DNA from: Henriciella sp. | GTDB taxonomy: Bacteria > Pseudomonadota > Alphaproteobacteria > Caulobacterales > Hyphomonadaceae | Assembly (NCBI RefSeq): GCF_029937755.1 | Contig: NZ_JAPYPG010000006.1 | Span: 62,001 to 126,000 of the forward strand | Reading direction: 5' to 3' | Length of the DNA: 64,000 bases | Shown here: positions 7,683-18,341 of the stretch, piece by piece | How the letters are laid out: each line of letters begins with the position of its first letter | Numbering within the stretch: the first letter of the stretch is position 1 | Notes under the pieces: model-generated | The model's database searches: none | The model's input: the letters and a program-made list of their open reading frames with translations, nothing else | Told to the model about the DNA's origin: nothing | Program-made: the position numbers and the translations under genes

Positions 7683-8988
7683 AGGAGTTCCCTCCGCTTG
7701 ATGTCGAGATAGCGCGAAACAAGCTCCGAGCCGAACCGCTCGGGGCTGGTCTCGATGACCTGGACGCCCATGCGCTGCAGCTTGCGGAAGACGACCTCGC
7801 GTTCGGCCAGCAGCGTGTCGGCAATGACGGCGCGGCTGACATCCTCGGCATTGTGGGGTTCGGCATTGATCATCCGGGCCAGCGCCTCGTCCTCGAAGGT
7901 TGCGAAGAGGACGATATGCTTGTCGGTCAACCGGCGGACATTCTCCAGCATCAGCTCGGCCGAGATCGTGTCGACGAAGTCGGTGAACAGGATGATCAGC
8001 GAGCGCCGTTCCAGCCGCGAGGCAAGCGAGGTCAGCGCGAGCGTGTAGTTCGCGTCCTCGACGGAATAGTCGAGCTGGGCGGCCAGCCTCTGGATATGCG
8101 GGAAGGCGCCTGTGCCTGTAAGGACGTTGCTTGCCACGCCGGGGCGCGCATCGAAACCGAAAATCGCCGTGCGGTCGCCGGAGCGCAGCGAGACATAGGC
8201 GAGCAGCAGGGCCGAATTGATTGCCCGGTCGAGTTTCGGAACCCCGCCCAGCGGCTCGCTCATCAGGCGGCCGGTATCAAAGGCGAAGACGATGTTGTGG
8301 TTGCGTTCGGTCCGGAATTCCTTGGCCAGCAGCATCCGGTGGCGGGCGGAATGCTTCCAGTCGATGGCGCGCCGGTCCATGCCGGTGGTGAACTCGCGCA
8401 GCGAGTCGAACTCCGATCCGTCGCCGCGGTCGATCTGCATCTTGATGCCGAAATCGGCGTCGCGCTGGTAGAGGCGCACAGCCTCTTCCTTCACCCAGCG
8501 CGTGTTCGGTGTGACGGGAACAGCGATTTCGAGCGTCTCGCTCTTGCGGATCGCGACGAGGCCCAGCGGTCCGGTCCAGCGCGCCCACAGCCGTTCGAGC
8601 CGGCCTTCGCCGCGCCGGATCGGTTTCAGGGGGAAGGCGCTCGTATGGGCCCGTCCGATCCAGCCTTTCAGGATCTTGCGCGGCGGCGAGGCGATCAGGG
8701 CATTGGTCTCAAGCTGGACCTCGACCTTGCCGGGCAGCGGGCCGCGCGCGAAGGCGAGCGTGACATCCGCCGGGTCTTCACCGGACATGTAGAGAAGCGC
8801 GGGTGCATCGACGCTGATCTCGGCCTCCGGTGCGCGGCCGGCCAGCACCAGGTCGGCGAACATCAGCGCCAGGACCCCGATCACCCAGCCCGCCGACAGC
8901 GTCCATAGCGCAGGGGCCGCCACCGCTATGAACAGCAGCAAGGGGACACCGGCCAGCATCAGCCAGATGGAGCGGAGGGTGGGTGCGA

Positions 8989-8992
<4 letters not shown>
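7679..8992 (-). CDS. DUF58 domain protein
   Basis: A 437-residue protein with two N-terminal membrane helices (residues about 10-50, including [16 protein letters not shown]). A beta-rich middle part is followed by DUF58, marked by [26 protein letters not shown] (about residues 205-230). The C-terminal part is a von Willebrand A-like fold: [12 protein letters not shown] resembles a degenerate MIDAS strand, and [10 protein letters not shown] follows later. DUF58 proteins partner with MoxR AAA+ ATPases in the same operon, and the pair is thought to act on insertion or maturation of membrane or metal-binding complexes. It overlaps the MoxR gene by 4 bases. Confidence 0.9.
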
Positions 8993-9931
<939 letters not shown>

Positions 9932-9945
<14 letters not shown>

Positions 9946-11152
9946 GTGTTATCTCCCTGCGCCAGCGCCAGAGGGCGCGGGCCTTGTGTCTCAGATCGTC
10001 GCGCGACGAAGCCGGTTCGGAAAGCGCGCCGCCGGCGTGGCTCCAATCGGTTTCGATCCCGGACTGATGTCCCATCCGGTCGAGGAGGGCGGCCGTTTCC
10101 GCCTCGCTCAGTGTCTTTGGCAGACCAAGTTCGCGCACAAGCGCGCGGCGCGTCAGCGAGAGGTAGCCGGGCGCCATGCGCGTTTCGCGCCGGGCCGTCG
10201 CGATCAGGCCGGCGGAGTTGTCAGCGAGCGCCTGCTTGCCGGGGGCAAAGGCTGGCGCTTCACGCTCAGGCGCGCCGAAGCGGATCGCAGCGGCCCACCC
10301 GATCAGCCCCATCGTGGCGAGCGCCACCAGCGTTGCGCCCAGGAAGGGGATATCGAGGAGCGTCTTGAGCAGGTTGTCCGACTGTTCGAAGCCGTGAATG
10401 GTTGCGTCGAAGACGAGCGGGCGGCTCGCATCATCGCTGACATAGTCGATCAGGCTGAGCCCCATCGCCGCGTTCTCGATGCGCGACAGGCCGAAATTGT
10501 TGAGCAGGTCCGGATCGGACAGAAGATAGATGTCGCGGTCGGGCAGTTTCGACAGGAGCTGGCCGCCGGGCAGGCCGACAATCTCTTCGAGCTTGTCTGA
10601 CTTCACAACCTGCATCTCCTGGTCGAAGTCTGGCGTGAAAGGGCCAAAGGGCGTTTCGACCCGGCCGGGGTTGCGCAGCCGATGGAGGCTTGCCTCCGTC
10701 TCGATGAGACCGAGCTGGCCATCCACCCGGGCCTTTCTGGCCAGCCGCGTATCGAGTTCAAAGGCGCGCTGTGCCGGATTGGCGACGAAGTACCACTTCG
10801 GAAGGACGATCAGTGCCGGGCCGGTTACCTCATCAATCTCGAAGCCGCGCCCACTGAGCGGCAGTGTGAGGACCATGAGCCGCCCGTCGCTATAGGTCAG
10901 CAGCTCGCTGCGGCGGGAAACCGAGACATCCCGGCCATCCCTTTCAAGCATGTCCACAAGGCCGGCATAGCCGGTGGCCGAGCGGGAATAGGGCGTCGCG
11001 CCGGGATGGTCCTTGCGGGCAAGATCGGGCGACCAGGCCATGAGCGACATGACGGCGGCGAAGGAGACAATTCCCACTGCGATCAGCACGAAGATCAACC
11101 GTCCGGAAAATGGATTGCTGCTCTCGGGCAGGCGTTCGCTCGTCGCGCTCAT
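9932..11152 (-). CDS. DUF4350 domain membrane protein
   Basis: A 406-residue protein with an N-terminal membrane helix (residues about 20-42: [20 protein letters not shown]). A GATase-like DUF4350 domain starts at [23 protein letters not shown] and includes LMVLTLP and [16 protein letters not shown] second helix lies near residue 270 ([18 protein letters not shown]), and the tail is cytoplasmic and helical. DUF4350 proteins typically sit between DUF4129 and MoxR genes, as here. The start overlaps the preceding DUF4129 stop by 4 bases. Confidence 0.85.
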
Positions 11153-11892
11153 GCCGGCGCCTCCCCGAAGGCGAAGCTCTCATAGGAGGCGCGCGCCTCC
11201 TGCCAGCCATCCCGGTCGACAGGGCGCCCGCCAAAAAAGCTGTTCTCGACTACGCGGATGATCGGCGAGAGCGCGGTGCGGGTGCGCTGGGTAAGGTCAG
11301 ACAGGGAGCTGATCTCGCGCGCGGTCAGCGATTGCGGGACGCCGCCCGTGCGACGTTCGCGCAAATCCTCGATGGAGCGGAAGAGGAGCAGGTGGACGGC
11401 CTCGGCGAACTTGCCGTCTGCTGCCAGGGCATCGGCCTGTTCGAGCAACGAGGCAGCGCGTTTCGGGTCTGGCCGGTGGTCGCGAATGTCGGAGATGTCA
11501 GGGCCTTCGGGTTTCGTCTTGCGCTGGAAACGCAGGCCCACAACATCGCCGAACATGTACCAGAGCGCATAGACGATCGCGCAGACCACCGCGCCGATGA
11601 GCAAGGCCTTGAACACCCAGCCGAACGTGCGGAAGATCCAGGCGAAGAAGTCTCCGATCGCTTCGATGATCGGGTTACGGTCGCGCGATCTCTGGTTCTC
11701 GATCTCGGGCGTCCATTCGGGGCGCTCGGTCTGAAGCCGGTCGTTGTCGGTATGCGTTTCGACCAGCCGCTCGATGCGGTCGCGCTCAGCCCCTGCGGAT
11801 CGGTCGCTGTCCTGGGCAAGTGCCGTCTGCGCTGAGGAAAGCCCAATAAGCATGACCCAGGCGATGATGATCGTCCGGACAGCATCCCTCAC
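11149..11892 (-). CDS. DUF4129 domain membrane protein, first gene of the MoxR operon
   Basis: I place the start at GTG 11892, because GGAGAGGAGG lies 8 bases upstream and the resulting 247-residue protein opens with a good signal or membrane segment (AVRTIIIAWVMLIGLSSAQT, then ALAQ). An ATG further upstream (11940) would add a basic 16-residue extension without a clear ribosome-binding site. One transmembrane helix (KALLIGAVVCAIVYALWYMF) separates an extracytoplasmic part from a cytoplasmic DUF4129 domain (FAEAVHLLLFRSIEDLRER). It leads the operon that runs to 5237. The promoter must lie in the 11893-12041 gap, shared with the divergent msrC gene, but I see no convincing -35/-10 pair there. 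Confidence 0.8.
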   Translation of the reverse strand: MRDAVRTIIIAWVMLIGLSSAQTALAQDSDRSAGAERDRIERLVETHTDNDRLQTERPEWTPEIENQRSRDRNPIIEAIGDFFAWIFRTFGWVFKALLIGAVVCAIVYALWYMFGDVVGLRFQRKTKPEGPDISDIRDHRPDPKRAASLLEQADALAADGKFAEAVHLLLFRSIEDLRERRTGGVPQSLTAREISSLSDLTQRTRTALSPIIRVVENSFFGGRPVDRDGWQEARASYESFAFGEAPA

Positions 11893-12041
11893 GCGGCGGC
11901 CTCCTCTCCTGTGGCGCTCTCTGGCGGCCACTCCACCCACAGATTACGACTATTTCAGAGCAGCAGCGCGGCGTCCATGGGGCTCTTGAGAAGTTCGGCC
12001 CAAGACGCGATATGGCGCGGACGCTGTAGAAGGAAAAAGAG

Positions 12042-12509
12042 ATGGACCGGCAGGCACACTATCGCGAGCTCAAGGCCGAGATCGAAAGCATCGTCGCGGG
12101 CGAGACCTATGTCCCTGCGCGCTATGCCTCTGCCGCCTGCCTTCTGGCGGAGGCTTTCCGCCCGCGCTTTTTCTGGACCGGCTTCTATGTGGTCGATCCG
12201 CAGAAAGCCGATGAGCTCGTCGTCGGTCCTTATCAGGGCACGCTGGGCTGCCTGCGCATTCCTTTCGGCAAAGGGGTTTGCGGGGTATGCGCGGCTGAGC
12301 AGAAGACCCAACTCGTGCCGGACGTGCATGCCTTCCCCGGCCACATCGCCTGCGATTCACGTTCGAACTCCGAGATTGTCGTTCCGGTCTTCGATCGTGA
12401 CGGGACGCTGGCCGCCGTGCTGGACGTCGATTCAACCGAATATGACGCGTTCGATGCTGTCGATCAGGAAGGCCTTGAGGCGATCTGCAAGATCCTGCTG
12501 ACCGCCTGA
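12042..12509 (+). CDS. msrC: Free methionine-(R)-sulfoxide reductase (GAF domain)
   Basis: A 155-residue single GAF domain protein of the fRMsr type, which reduces free Met-(R)-sulfoxide using thioredoxin-regenerated cysteines. Family landmarks are FFWTGFYVVDP, LVVGPYQGTLGCLRIPFGKG followed by VCG, and HIACDSRSNSEIVVPV. The three conserved cysteines (in LGCLRI, GVCG and IACD) are all present, so the protein should be active. It is cytoplasmic. AAGGAAAAAGAG lies upstream of ATG 12042. It faces the acid phosphatase gene, whose stop is 11 bases away. Confidence 0.92.
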   Translation: MDRQAHYRELKAEIESIVAGETYVPARYASAACLLAEAFRPRFFWTGFYVVDPQKADELVVGPYQGTLGCLRIPFGKGVCGVCAAEQKTQLVPDVHAFPGHIACDSRSNSEIVVPVFDRDGTLAAVLDVDSTEYDAFDAVDQEGLEAICKILLTA

Positions 12510-12519
12510 CAGTGCCGGC

Positions 12520-13224
12520 CTACCGGCCCGGACCGGGAACGGCGGCGCATGGCTCGCCATACATGGCACCCTGGTCGATACAGAAGAAGGCCGCCTCGCC
12601 CAGATCGTCGGGCTTGTCTCCAACATTGTCGCCCAGATAGGCCACGACCTCGACACCCGGATAGCCTTGCGCCCCGAGCATGGCCGGGATGATGGCGTAG
12701 CGCGGCGTCTTGTTGGAAACGCCTTCCGGATAGGCGCGTGTCATCAGGATGCGAAAATCATCGTGCCGGGTGAGACCGACTTCGGCGAGGTTTTCCTCTG
12801 TCCAGAGCTGTTCGGTGTCGGCGCGGTTGGTGACAAGAGCGACGTGGCCGCCAAGTTCGTTCACACGCTCGATAAAGGGTTTTGCGCCGGGCACGAGCGT
12901 AGCCGATTTCTCCTCCGTCCAGGCGTGCCAGCTCTCCGGTGAGTAGGTCTCATCGGCCTGTTCGAGGCGGATCTGGTAGTCGACATTGTTGAGCACCGTC
13001 TCGTCGATATCGAGGGCGACGGCCCAGCTGCCTTCCGGCCGGTTGGTTGCGACGGTTTCGACATAGGCCGTCGCCTCGTCATAAACAGCTTCGGCCTCTT
13101 CGGCCCAACCGGGGGAATTGGCGACCCAGTCCACACCGGGGCTGAGGTCTGTTGCTGGCGCGGTTGTGGTCGTGCAGGCAGCAAGGGCGATGGCGAGCAG
13201 GGCAGGGACGGACAGAAGACGCAT
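12520..13224 (-). CDS. HAD-type acid phosphatase lipoprotein (e(P4)-like, class B/C)
   Basis: A 234-residue lipoprotein (lipobox LAAC, Cys17). It has the HAD nucleophile motif VALDIDETVLNN, with two Asp residues separated by one residue, then LVTNRADTEQLWTEENL (motif II Thr/Asn), a lysine in VSNKTPRYAII, and YLGDNVGDKPD (motif IV acidic pair). This arrangement matches the outer-membrane lipoprotein e(P4)/class C acid phosphatases, which dephosphorylate nucleotides in the periplasm. It is a monocistronic gene facing msrC. Confidence 0.88.
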   Translation of the reverse strand: MRLLSVPALLAIALAACTTTTAPATDLSPGVDWVANSPGWAEEAEAVYDEATAYVETVATNRPEGSWAVALDIDETVLNNVDYQIRLEQADETYSPESWHAWTEEKSATLVPGAKPFIERVNELGGHVALVTNRADTEQLWTEENLAEVGLTRHDDFRILMTRAYPEGVSNKTPRYAIIPAMLGAQGYPGVEVVAYLGDNVGDKPDDLGEAAFFCIDQGAMYGEPCAAVPGPGR

Positions 13225-13257
13225 GATTGGTGATCCTCGCTTTGAGACGGGCCTTTC

Positions 13258-13809
13258 CTAGATCGGTTGGGCCTGTTCGGCGAGCCCTGCATTCCAGCCG
13301 ATGCGCTCAATGAAGGCGGACATCTCCATGGTAAACCAGTCCAGCGTGTCGACGAAGTTCTCGCGTGTCACGCCGTCTTTCATGTTGACGCTGAATTCCA
13401 CGAACGGGTCGCCATCGGCATCGAGATAGGCCTTGGAAAACCGTGTTGCGTTCCAGTTGCCGATAATATCGGGAAGCTGCGCGGTCTCGAAGTCGAAACC
13501 GGATGAGAAGGTGATAATCTCGCATTCGGTGAAGTGCGGCGTGCACGCATGAAAATAGAGCCAGAAATTTGCGTGACCCGACTTCGATTGTATCTCGACG
13601 GCGCCGTTTTCCTGTTTCTCGATGGCCGCTTCATAGCCCTGTTCGCGCAGTATCCTGGCGATTGCTTCCGGGTCTCGGGCATCCACGAGTTTCCGGTCAG
13701 GGGCACCGTCTTCCTGATCAACGAGTGTGCCGGGCATGCTGTTGGTGAACTGCGCTGTGGCCGGCAGGGCAGCAAGGCTGAAGGCGAGAATACAGGAGCT
13801 GAGTTTCAT
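13258..13809 (-). CDS. YbjN domain exported protein
   Basis: A 183-residue protein with a cleavable signal (MKLSSCILAFSLAALPATAQ). A YbjN/type III chaperone-like alpha-beta domain follows: DPEAIARILREQGYEAAIEK, then the FWLYFHACTP strand, LPDIIGNWNATRFSKAYLD and the C-terminal helix FVDTLDWFTMEMSAFIERIGW. YbjN-domain proteins are implicated in stress responses, but no biochemical activity is established. Codon use is like its neighbours. Confidence 0.82.
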   Translation of the reverse strand: MKLSSCILAFSLAALPATAQFTNSMPGTLVDQEDGAPDRKLVDARDPEAIARILREQGYEAAIEKQENGAVEIQSKSGHANFWLYFHACTPHFTECEIITFSSGFDFETAQLPDIIGNWNATRFSKAYLDADGDPFVEFSVNMKDGVTRENFVDTLDWFTMEMSAFIERIGWNAGLAEQAQPI

Positions 13810-13885
13810 GGGCTCTTCCCGGTCTCATGCGTACAAACAGGGTTAATGCTGCATCGCGTCGCCCGGATCGGCAAGGCCCACTGCC

Positions 13886-14302
13886 TTAGCCGGGTATCTG
13901 GTGGGTCTCGATCAGGTCCTGGTGCTTGAGGCCGGCTTCGCGATGGCGATGGGCCTCCTGATAGCGCGGGTCCCGCATCATGGTGAGCATGTGCTGGCGC
14001 GATGGGTAGAGGACAACGAGCACCCGGTCCCAGTCTTCGTCGCCCCCGATCAGGAAGCGGTTCACCTCGCCGGCATAAAGGACTTTCAACCCGATCTTCG
14101 GATCGGAGGACAGGGCCTCAAGCCCCTTGCCATAACGGTTATAGGCCTGCTCGCCCGTCAGGTTTTCTGCCTTTTCGGGATCGCTGTCCTTGTACCGGGC
14201 CTTGTCGTGAAACTTCAGCAGGTTGATCATGACGATCGGGCCGTCATGTGCGTCCTTGGCAAAGGTCCGCATCTGGTCGGTTGTCGGTTGCAGGGCTGGC
14301 AC
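13886..14302 (-). CDS. DUF1330 domain protein
   Basis: A 138-residue soluble ferredoxin-like (dimeric alpha-beta barrel) protein. It has the family signature PIVMINLLKFHDKARY, then EQAYNRYGKGLEAL, the central strand GLKVLYAGEV and VLVVLYPSRQHMLTMMRDPRYQEA. DUF1330 proteins have no defined substrate. It sits 48 bases downstream of the GH15 gene on the same strand and could be read through from the trehalose operon. Confidence 0.88.
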   Translation of the reverse strand: MPALQPTTDQMRTFAKDAHDGPIVMINLLKFHDKARYKDSDPEKAENLTGEQAYNRYGKGLEALSSDPKIGLKVLYAGEVNRFLIGGDEDWDRVLVVLYPSRQHMLTMMRDPRYQEAHRHREAGLKHQDLIETHQIPG

Positions 14303-14350
14303 GGTGGTCCTCCTTCTCGTTTGAGGGACACCTTTACGCGTGCAGCTGGC

Positions 14351-16120
14351 TCAGACAACATCCTCCCAGTTCCGGCTGAGCCGGTTGGCGGCATTGATGA
14401 TGCCGACCATGGAGTAGGTTTGCGGGAAGTTCCCCCAGAGCTCTCCCTTGGACGTGTCGATGTCTTCCGATAGCAGGCCCAGGCGTGTGCGGTGGGCCAG
14501 CACGTCTTCGAACATGGCGCGCGCTTCCTCGATGCGTCCGATGCGGGCAAGCGCATCAATATGCCAGAAGGTGCAGGCGGTGAACGCGGTCTGCGGCAGG
14601 CCGAAATCGTCTTCCACCTTGTAGCGGAAGACGTGATAACCATCGCGCAACTCCTCATCGACGCGCTCGACGGTCTTGATGAAACGCTCATCCTTCGCGT
14701 CGATGAACCCGATTTCCGCCATCAGCAGGACCGAAGCATCGAGCGCATCTTCGCCGAAGGCCCCGGTGAAGGCCTGGCGTTTTTCGTTCCACGCCTTTTC
14801 CAGCACACCTTCGCGGATTTCGTCGGCCCGGCCTGTCCAGTAGGTGGCGCGCTCCTCCATGCCGAGATAGGTCGCGATCCGGGCCAGCCGGTCGCAGGCC
14901 GCCCAGCACATGATGGCCGACGAGGTATGGACCTGCGCACGCCCGCGATACTCCCAGATGCCGGCATCCGGCGTGTTCCAGACCGCATAGGCCCGCTCGC
15001 CGACGCCTTCGAAATGCGCAAACTCCAGTGCGCCGGCCTTGGCGTAGAGGCGGTCGTCGAAGAAGGCCTGGCTCGCACCGAGGACGACATGGCCGTAGAC
15101 GTCATGCTGGATGTGCTCGGCTGCCTGGTTGCCGAAGCGGACAGGCCCCATGCCGCGATAGCCGGGCAGGGCGCCGGCGATCTTTTCGGTCAGGTCGTTC
15201 TCCAGCGCGATGCCGTAGACCGGCTGGATATGCCCGCCGCGCGTATGGGCGACAGTGTTCCGGAGATAGGCGAGATAGTGCTCCAGCGTTCCGACGGCCG
15301 AGAGGCGGTTGAGCGCCGTGACCGTAAAATAGGCGTCGCGCAGCCAGCAGAAGCGATAGTCCCAGTTGCGCTCGGAATCGGCGTGCTCGGGAATGCTCGT
15401 CGTGAGGGCCGCGACGATGCCGCCGGTTTCCTCATAGACGCAGAGTTTCAGCGTGATGGCGGCGCGAATGACGGCGTCCTGCCAGTCTGGCGGGGTGGCG
15501 AGGCGGCGTGACCAGCTCATCCAGTGGTCGGCGGTCCGTTCCAGCCATTCCAGTGCGATCACGCCAACCCGGTCAGACAGGCTTTCGTCGGGGCCGAGCA
15601 GGAAACTCACTTCGCGATCGAGGACGAAGTCGCGACCGTCCATGACGTAGGAAACCGGCGCGTCGGTCGTCACGCGGAAGCCGGAATCCTCTTCGAGGAA
15701 ACTGATATGGTTCACCCCGCGGCGGGTGACCATGTTGATCTCGCCGCGGCGGCTTTGTGCGAACAGCTCGACGCGAATGCGCGGCATGCCTTTCAGCGGC
15801 GTGATCCGGCGGACCATGGAGGCCGGGCGGAACATGCGGCCGCGGTCCATGAAGCGCGGGCAGAAATCGGTAACACGGATCGCGGAGCCGTCTTCGGCTT
15901 CCAGAACCGTCTCGATGATCGCCGTATTGCGCTGATAGGTCTGGGTGCTCTTGGTATGGCCCTGCAGGCCGACCGCGAACTGGCCACGTCCGCCGAGCAG
16001 TTTGTTGAAAACCGGCTCGCCATCGATGCGCGGCAGGCAGAACCAGACGCAGTTTGCGTCCTCGTCGATCAGGCCTGCGACCGTGCCGTTTCCGATGATG
16101 CCGAGTTCGAGATTGCTCAT
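14351..16120 (-). CDS. Glycoside hydrolase family 15 protein (glucoamylase/trehalase-like)
   Basis: A 589-residue cytoplasmic GH15 enzyme. An N-terminal beta domain opens LELGIIGNGTVAGLIDEDAN, with VWFCLPRIDGEPVF just after, and an (alpha/alpha)6 barrel follows. Barrel motifs visible are ERNWDYRFCWLRDAYFTVTA (substrate-site Arg-Trp-Asp) and GIWEYRGRAQVHTSSAIMCW, with catalytic Glu in the WEYR strand; LPQTAFTACTFWHIDAL and WGNFPQTYSMVGIINAA come later. Actinobacterial relatives of this architecture are trehalases. Its start overlaps the otsB stop by 4 bases, which fits a trehalose or glucan turnover role, but substrate is inferred from context. Confidence 0.9.
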   Translation of the reverse strand: MSNLELGIIGNGTVAGLIDEDANCVWFCLPRIDGEPVFNKLLGGRGQFAVGLQGHTKSTQTYQRNTAIIETVLEAEDGSAIRVTDFCPRFMDRGRMFRPASMVRRITPLKGMPRIRVELFAQSRRGEINMVTRRGVNHISFLEEDSGFRVTTDAPVSYVMDGRDFVLDREVSFLLGPDESLSDRVGVIALEWLERTADHWMSWSRRLATPPDWQDAVIRAAITLKLCVYEETGGIVAALTTSIPEHADSERNWDYRFCWLRDAYFTVTALNRLSAVGTLEHYLAYLRNTVAHTRGGHIQPVYGIALENDLTEKIAGALPGYRGMGPVRFGNQAAEHIQHDVYGHVVLGASQAFFDDRLYAKAGALEFAHFEGVGERAYAVWNTPDAGIWEYRGRAQVHTSSAIMCWAACDRLARIATYLGMEERATYWTGRADEIREGVLEKAWNEKRQAFTGAFGEDALDASVLLMAEIGFIDAKDERFIKTVERVDEELRDGYHVFRYKVEDDFGLPQTAFTACTFWHIDALARIGRIEEARAMFEDVLAHRTRLGLLSEDIDTSKGELWGNFPQTYSMVGIINAANRLSRNWEDVV

Positions 16121-16851
16121 CGTTTCCCCTGTTCGATCAGCCAGTTGGCGACATCCTGCGTGCTGGACATCCGGTAGGTGGCCGCTGTTTCTCCTTCGCC
16201 GACCTTGATGGTAAGGCCGCCGAGCCGGTTGACGACCTTGAAGGCGTCTTCGTCTGTGGTGTCGTCCCCGATCATGACGGCAACACGTTCGCGGAATGGC
16301 AGATGCGAGAGCATCATTTCAACCGCTTTTCCCTTGTTGGCATGCGCGGGCTTGGCCTCGATCACCATCTTGCCGGCCTGAACCTTGTAGTCTGGATTGT
16401 CGTGCAGCGTATCTTCCAGCCGGGCCAGAAGCGCGGGGCCCATGTCGGGCGCCTGGCGGTAATGGATGGCGACGACCGGTCCCTTGTGTTCGACGCGCAC
16501 ACCCTCAAGCCCTGTCGTGATCATCTCGATCGCCTTGACAATGTCTCGCGGGGCACCGGCCGGTTTTGCTGCGGGTGTTTCATCGGGACCGCAGATTTCC
16601 AGCCCGTGCCCGCCGGCACGCCAGTAGGCGAGCGGCACGCGGGCCGAGAGGTCACGGATGTCGCGGCCGCTGATGATGGCGATGGCGTCGCCGAGCAGTG
16701 GTTCGAGTGCCGCCAGCGCTTCGCGGGTGTCCGGTGGCAGGATTACGGCGTCCGGGTCGTCCTGTATGGGCGCAAGCGTCCCGTCAAAGTCGAGGAAGAG
16801 CGCATGGCGCTCATCAAGGCGCGGTGGGGCAGAAAGATCAGCTGTCATCAA
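16117..16851 (-). CDS. otsB: Trehalose-6-phosphate phosphatase
   Basis: A 244-residue HAD-superfamily phosphatase. It has the nucleophile motif ALFLDFDGTLAPI (about residues 17-29), motif II AIISGRDIRDL, the family-specific ENKxxxxxxHYR-like VRVEHKGPVVAIHYRQAP, the Lys in KMVIEAKPAHANKG, and the acidic motif VMIGDDTTDEDAF. OtsB hydrolyses trehalose-6-phosphate to trehalose. It is second in the otsA-otsB-GH15 operon, with 4-base overlaps at both ends. Confidence 0.95.
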   Translation of the reverse strand: MMTADLSAPPRLDERHALFLDFDGTLAPIQDDPDAVILPPDTREALAALEPLLGDAIAIISGRDIRDLSARVPLAYWRAGGHGLEICGPDETPAAKPAGAPRDIVKAIEMITTGLEGVRVEHKGPVVAIHYRQAPDMGPALLARLEDTLHDNPDYKVQAGKMVIEAKPAHANKGKAVEMMLSHLPFRERVAVMIGDDTTDEDAFKVVNRLGGLTIKVGEGETAATYRMSSTQDVANWLIEQGKR

Positions 16852-18218
16852 GTCAGGTCGGTCGAGAGATCATCGAGGAATTTGTGCCGCCACCATGTAA
16901 TGTCCTGCGCGACAACGATATCGCGCAGCTTCGTCCAGCGGGCCTTGCGTTCCTCCAGCGGCATTTCGAGCGCCTGATAAATGGTTTCTGCCACTTTGTA
17001 GGTGTCGTGCGGATTGACGATGAGGGCCTCAGAGAGCTGTTCAGCGGCGCCGGCGAACTCCGAAAGGATCAGGACACCCGGATCCTCGGGGTTCTGCGCC
17101 ATAACGTACTCCTTGGCGACAAGGTTCATCCCGTCTCGCAGCGGCGTTACAAGGCAGACCCGTGCGATGCGGTAAAGCCCGGCAAGTTCGCGCCGGTCAT
17201 AGGAGCGGGCGAGATAGCGCAGCGGAATCCAGTCGAGATCGCCATAGTCGCCATTGATGCGTCCCGCGAGCTCGTCGAGCTGGATACGCAGGTCGCGATA
17301 TTCCTCCACCTTGGACCGCGACGGCGGGGCGATCTGGGTCACCGAGACGACGCCACGCGTGGCCGGAAAATGATCGAACAGCTTGCCGACCGCCTCAAAC
17401 CGCTGCGGCAGGCCCTTGGAATAATCCATCCGGTCTACGCCGAGGACGAGGTTTCGCCCGCCGAGAAAACGGCCAATGCGCGTGGCCGCTGTCGTGGCCC
17501 GTTCGCTGACGGCGGCTTTCGCGAAGCCTTCCGCATCGATGCCGATGGGGTAGGCATTGGCGCGGATTTTCCGCCCGAACACCGCGATCCAGCCATCGCC
17601 CTCATCAACCGCATCATAGTTTTCAACGAGGTAGCGCACGAAGTTGGAGCGGTCTGTCTTCGACTGGAAACCGAGAACGCTGAACTCGCACATGGCCCGT
17701 GCGATGCGCTCATGCTCGGGCAGGGCCTGGAAGATTTCCGGGGAAGGGAAGGGGATGTGCAGGAAGAAGCCGATCGGCCCCTGCCAGCCACCCCGGCGCA
17801 GGAAGTCTCCCATCAGCAGGAAGTGATAGTCATGCACCCAGACTGAGTCGCCTTCCTTCAGCCGGGGCACCACCAGGCCGGCAATCCGCTCATTGACGCC
17901 AGCATAGGTGTCGAAATCGGTATTGCCGAAGTGGGCAAGGTCTACGCGGTAGTGGAAAACAGGCCAGATAACCCGGTTGGCATATTGCAGATAGAAGCCG
18001 TCATGTTCGGCCTCGGTAAAGTCGGTGGTGACGAATTCAACATTCTCGTCCGTGAAGACGTCCGGCTCACCCACCTCGCCTTCGACGATATTCCCGCTCC
18101 AGCCGAACCAGATGCCTCCCGTGGAGGTCAGCGACTCCCATACGGCGACGGCAAGCCCGCCAGCCCGCGCACTGGCGTCAGCGGCGGTGCGGTTCGAAAT
18201 CGCGATCAGTCTGCCCAT
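16848..18218 (-). CDS. otsA: Trehalose-6-phosphate synthase (GT20)
   Basis: A 456-residue GT-B glycosyltransferase that makes trehalose-6-phosphate from UDP-glucose and glucose-6-phosphate. Recognised blocks are [11 protein letters not shown] at the N-terminus, [53 protein letters not shown] and the C-terminal [18 protein letters not shown], followed by [14 protein letters not shown] chose ATG 18218 because homology starts there; an upstream ATG at 18266 would add a 16-residue tail with no family match. The first loop normally carries GG in KAGGLAVAV, and AGGLAVAV is seen here. It leads the operon. Confidence 0.95.
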   Translation of the reverse strand: MGRLIAISNRTAADASARAGGLAVAVWESLTSTGGIWFGWSGNIVEGEVGEPDVFTDENVEFVTTDFTEAEHDGFYLQYANRVIWPVFHYRVDLAHFGNTDFDTYAGVNERIAGLVVPRLKEGDSVWVHDYHFLLMGDFLRRGGWQGPIGFFLHIPFPSPEIFQALPEHERIARAMCEFSVLGFQSKTDRSNFVRYLVENYDAVDEGDGWIAVFGRKIRANAYPIGIDAEGFAKAAVSERATTAATRIGRFLGGRNLVLGVDRMDYSKGLPQRFEAVGKLFDHFPATRGVVSVTQIAPPSRSKVEEYRDLRIQLDELAGRINGDYGDLDWIPLRYLARSYDRRELAGLYRIARVCLVTPLRDGMNLVAKEYVMAQNPEDPGVLILSEFAGAAEQLSEALIVNPHDTYKVAETIYQALEMPLEERKARWTKLRDIVVAQDITWWRHKFLDDLSTDLT

Positions 18219-18341
18219 GATGGCTCCTTGCGCTGGCGACCATCTACTCCTGATGCCGGGATTCAAGTTTTGTGTGGCCTCATGGCTGCAAAAACAACCG
18301 GTTGGCCCAAAAATTTGCCACCGGGTGTCCTGCGGCCCGTA

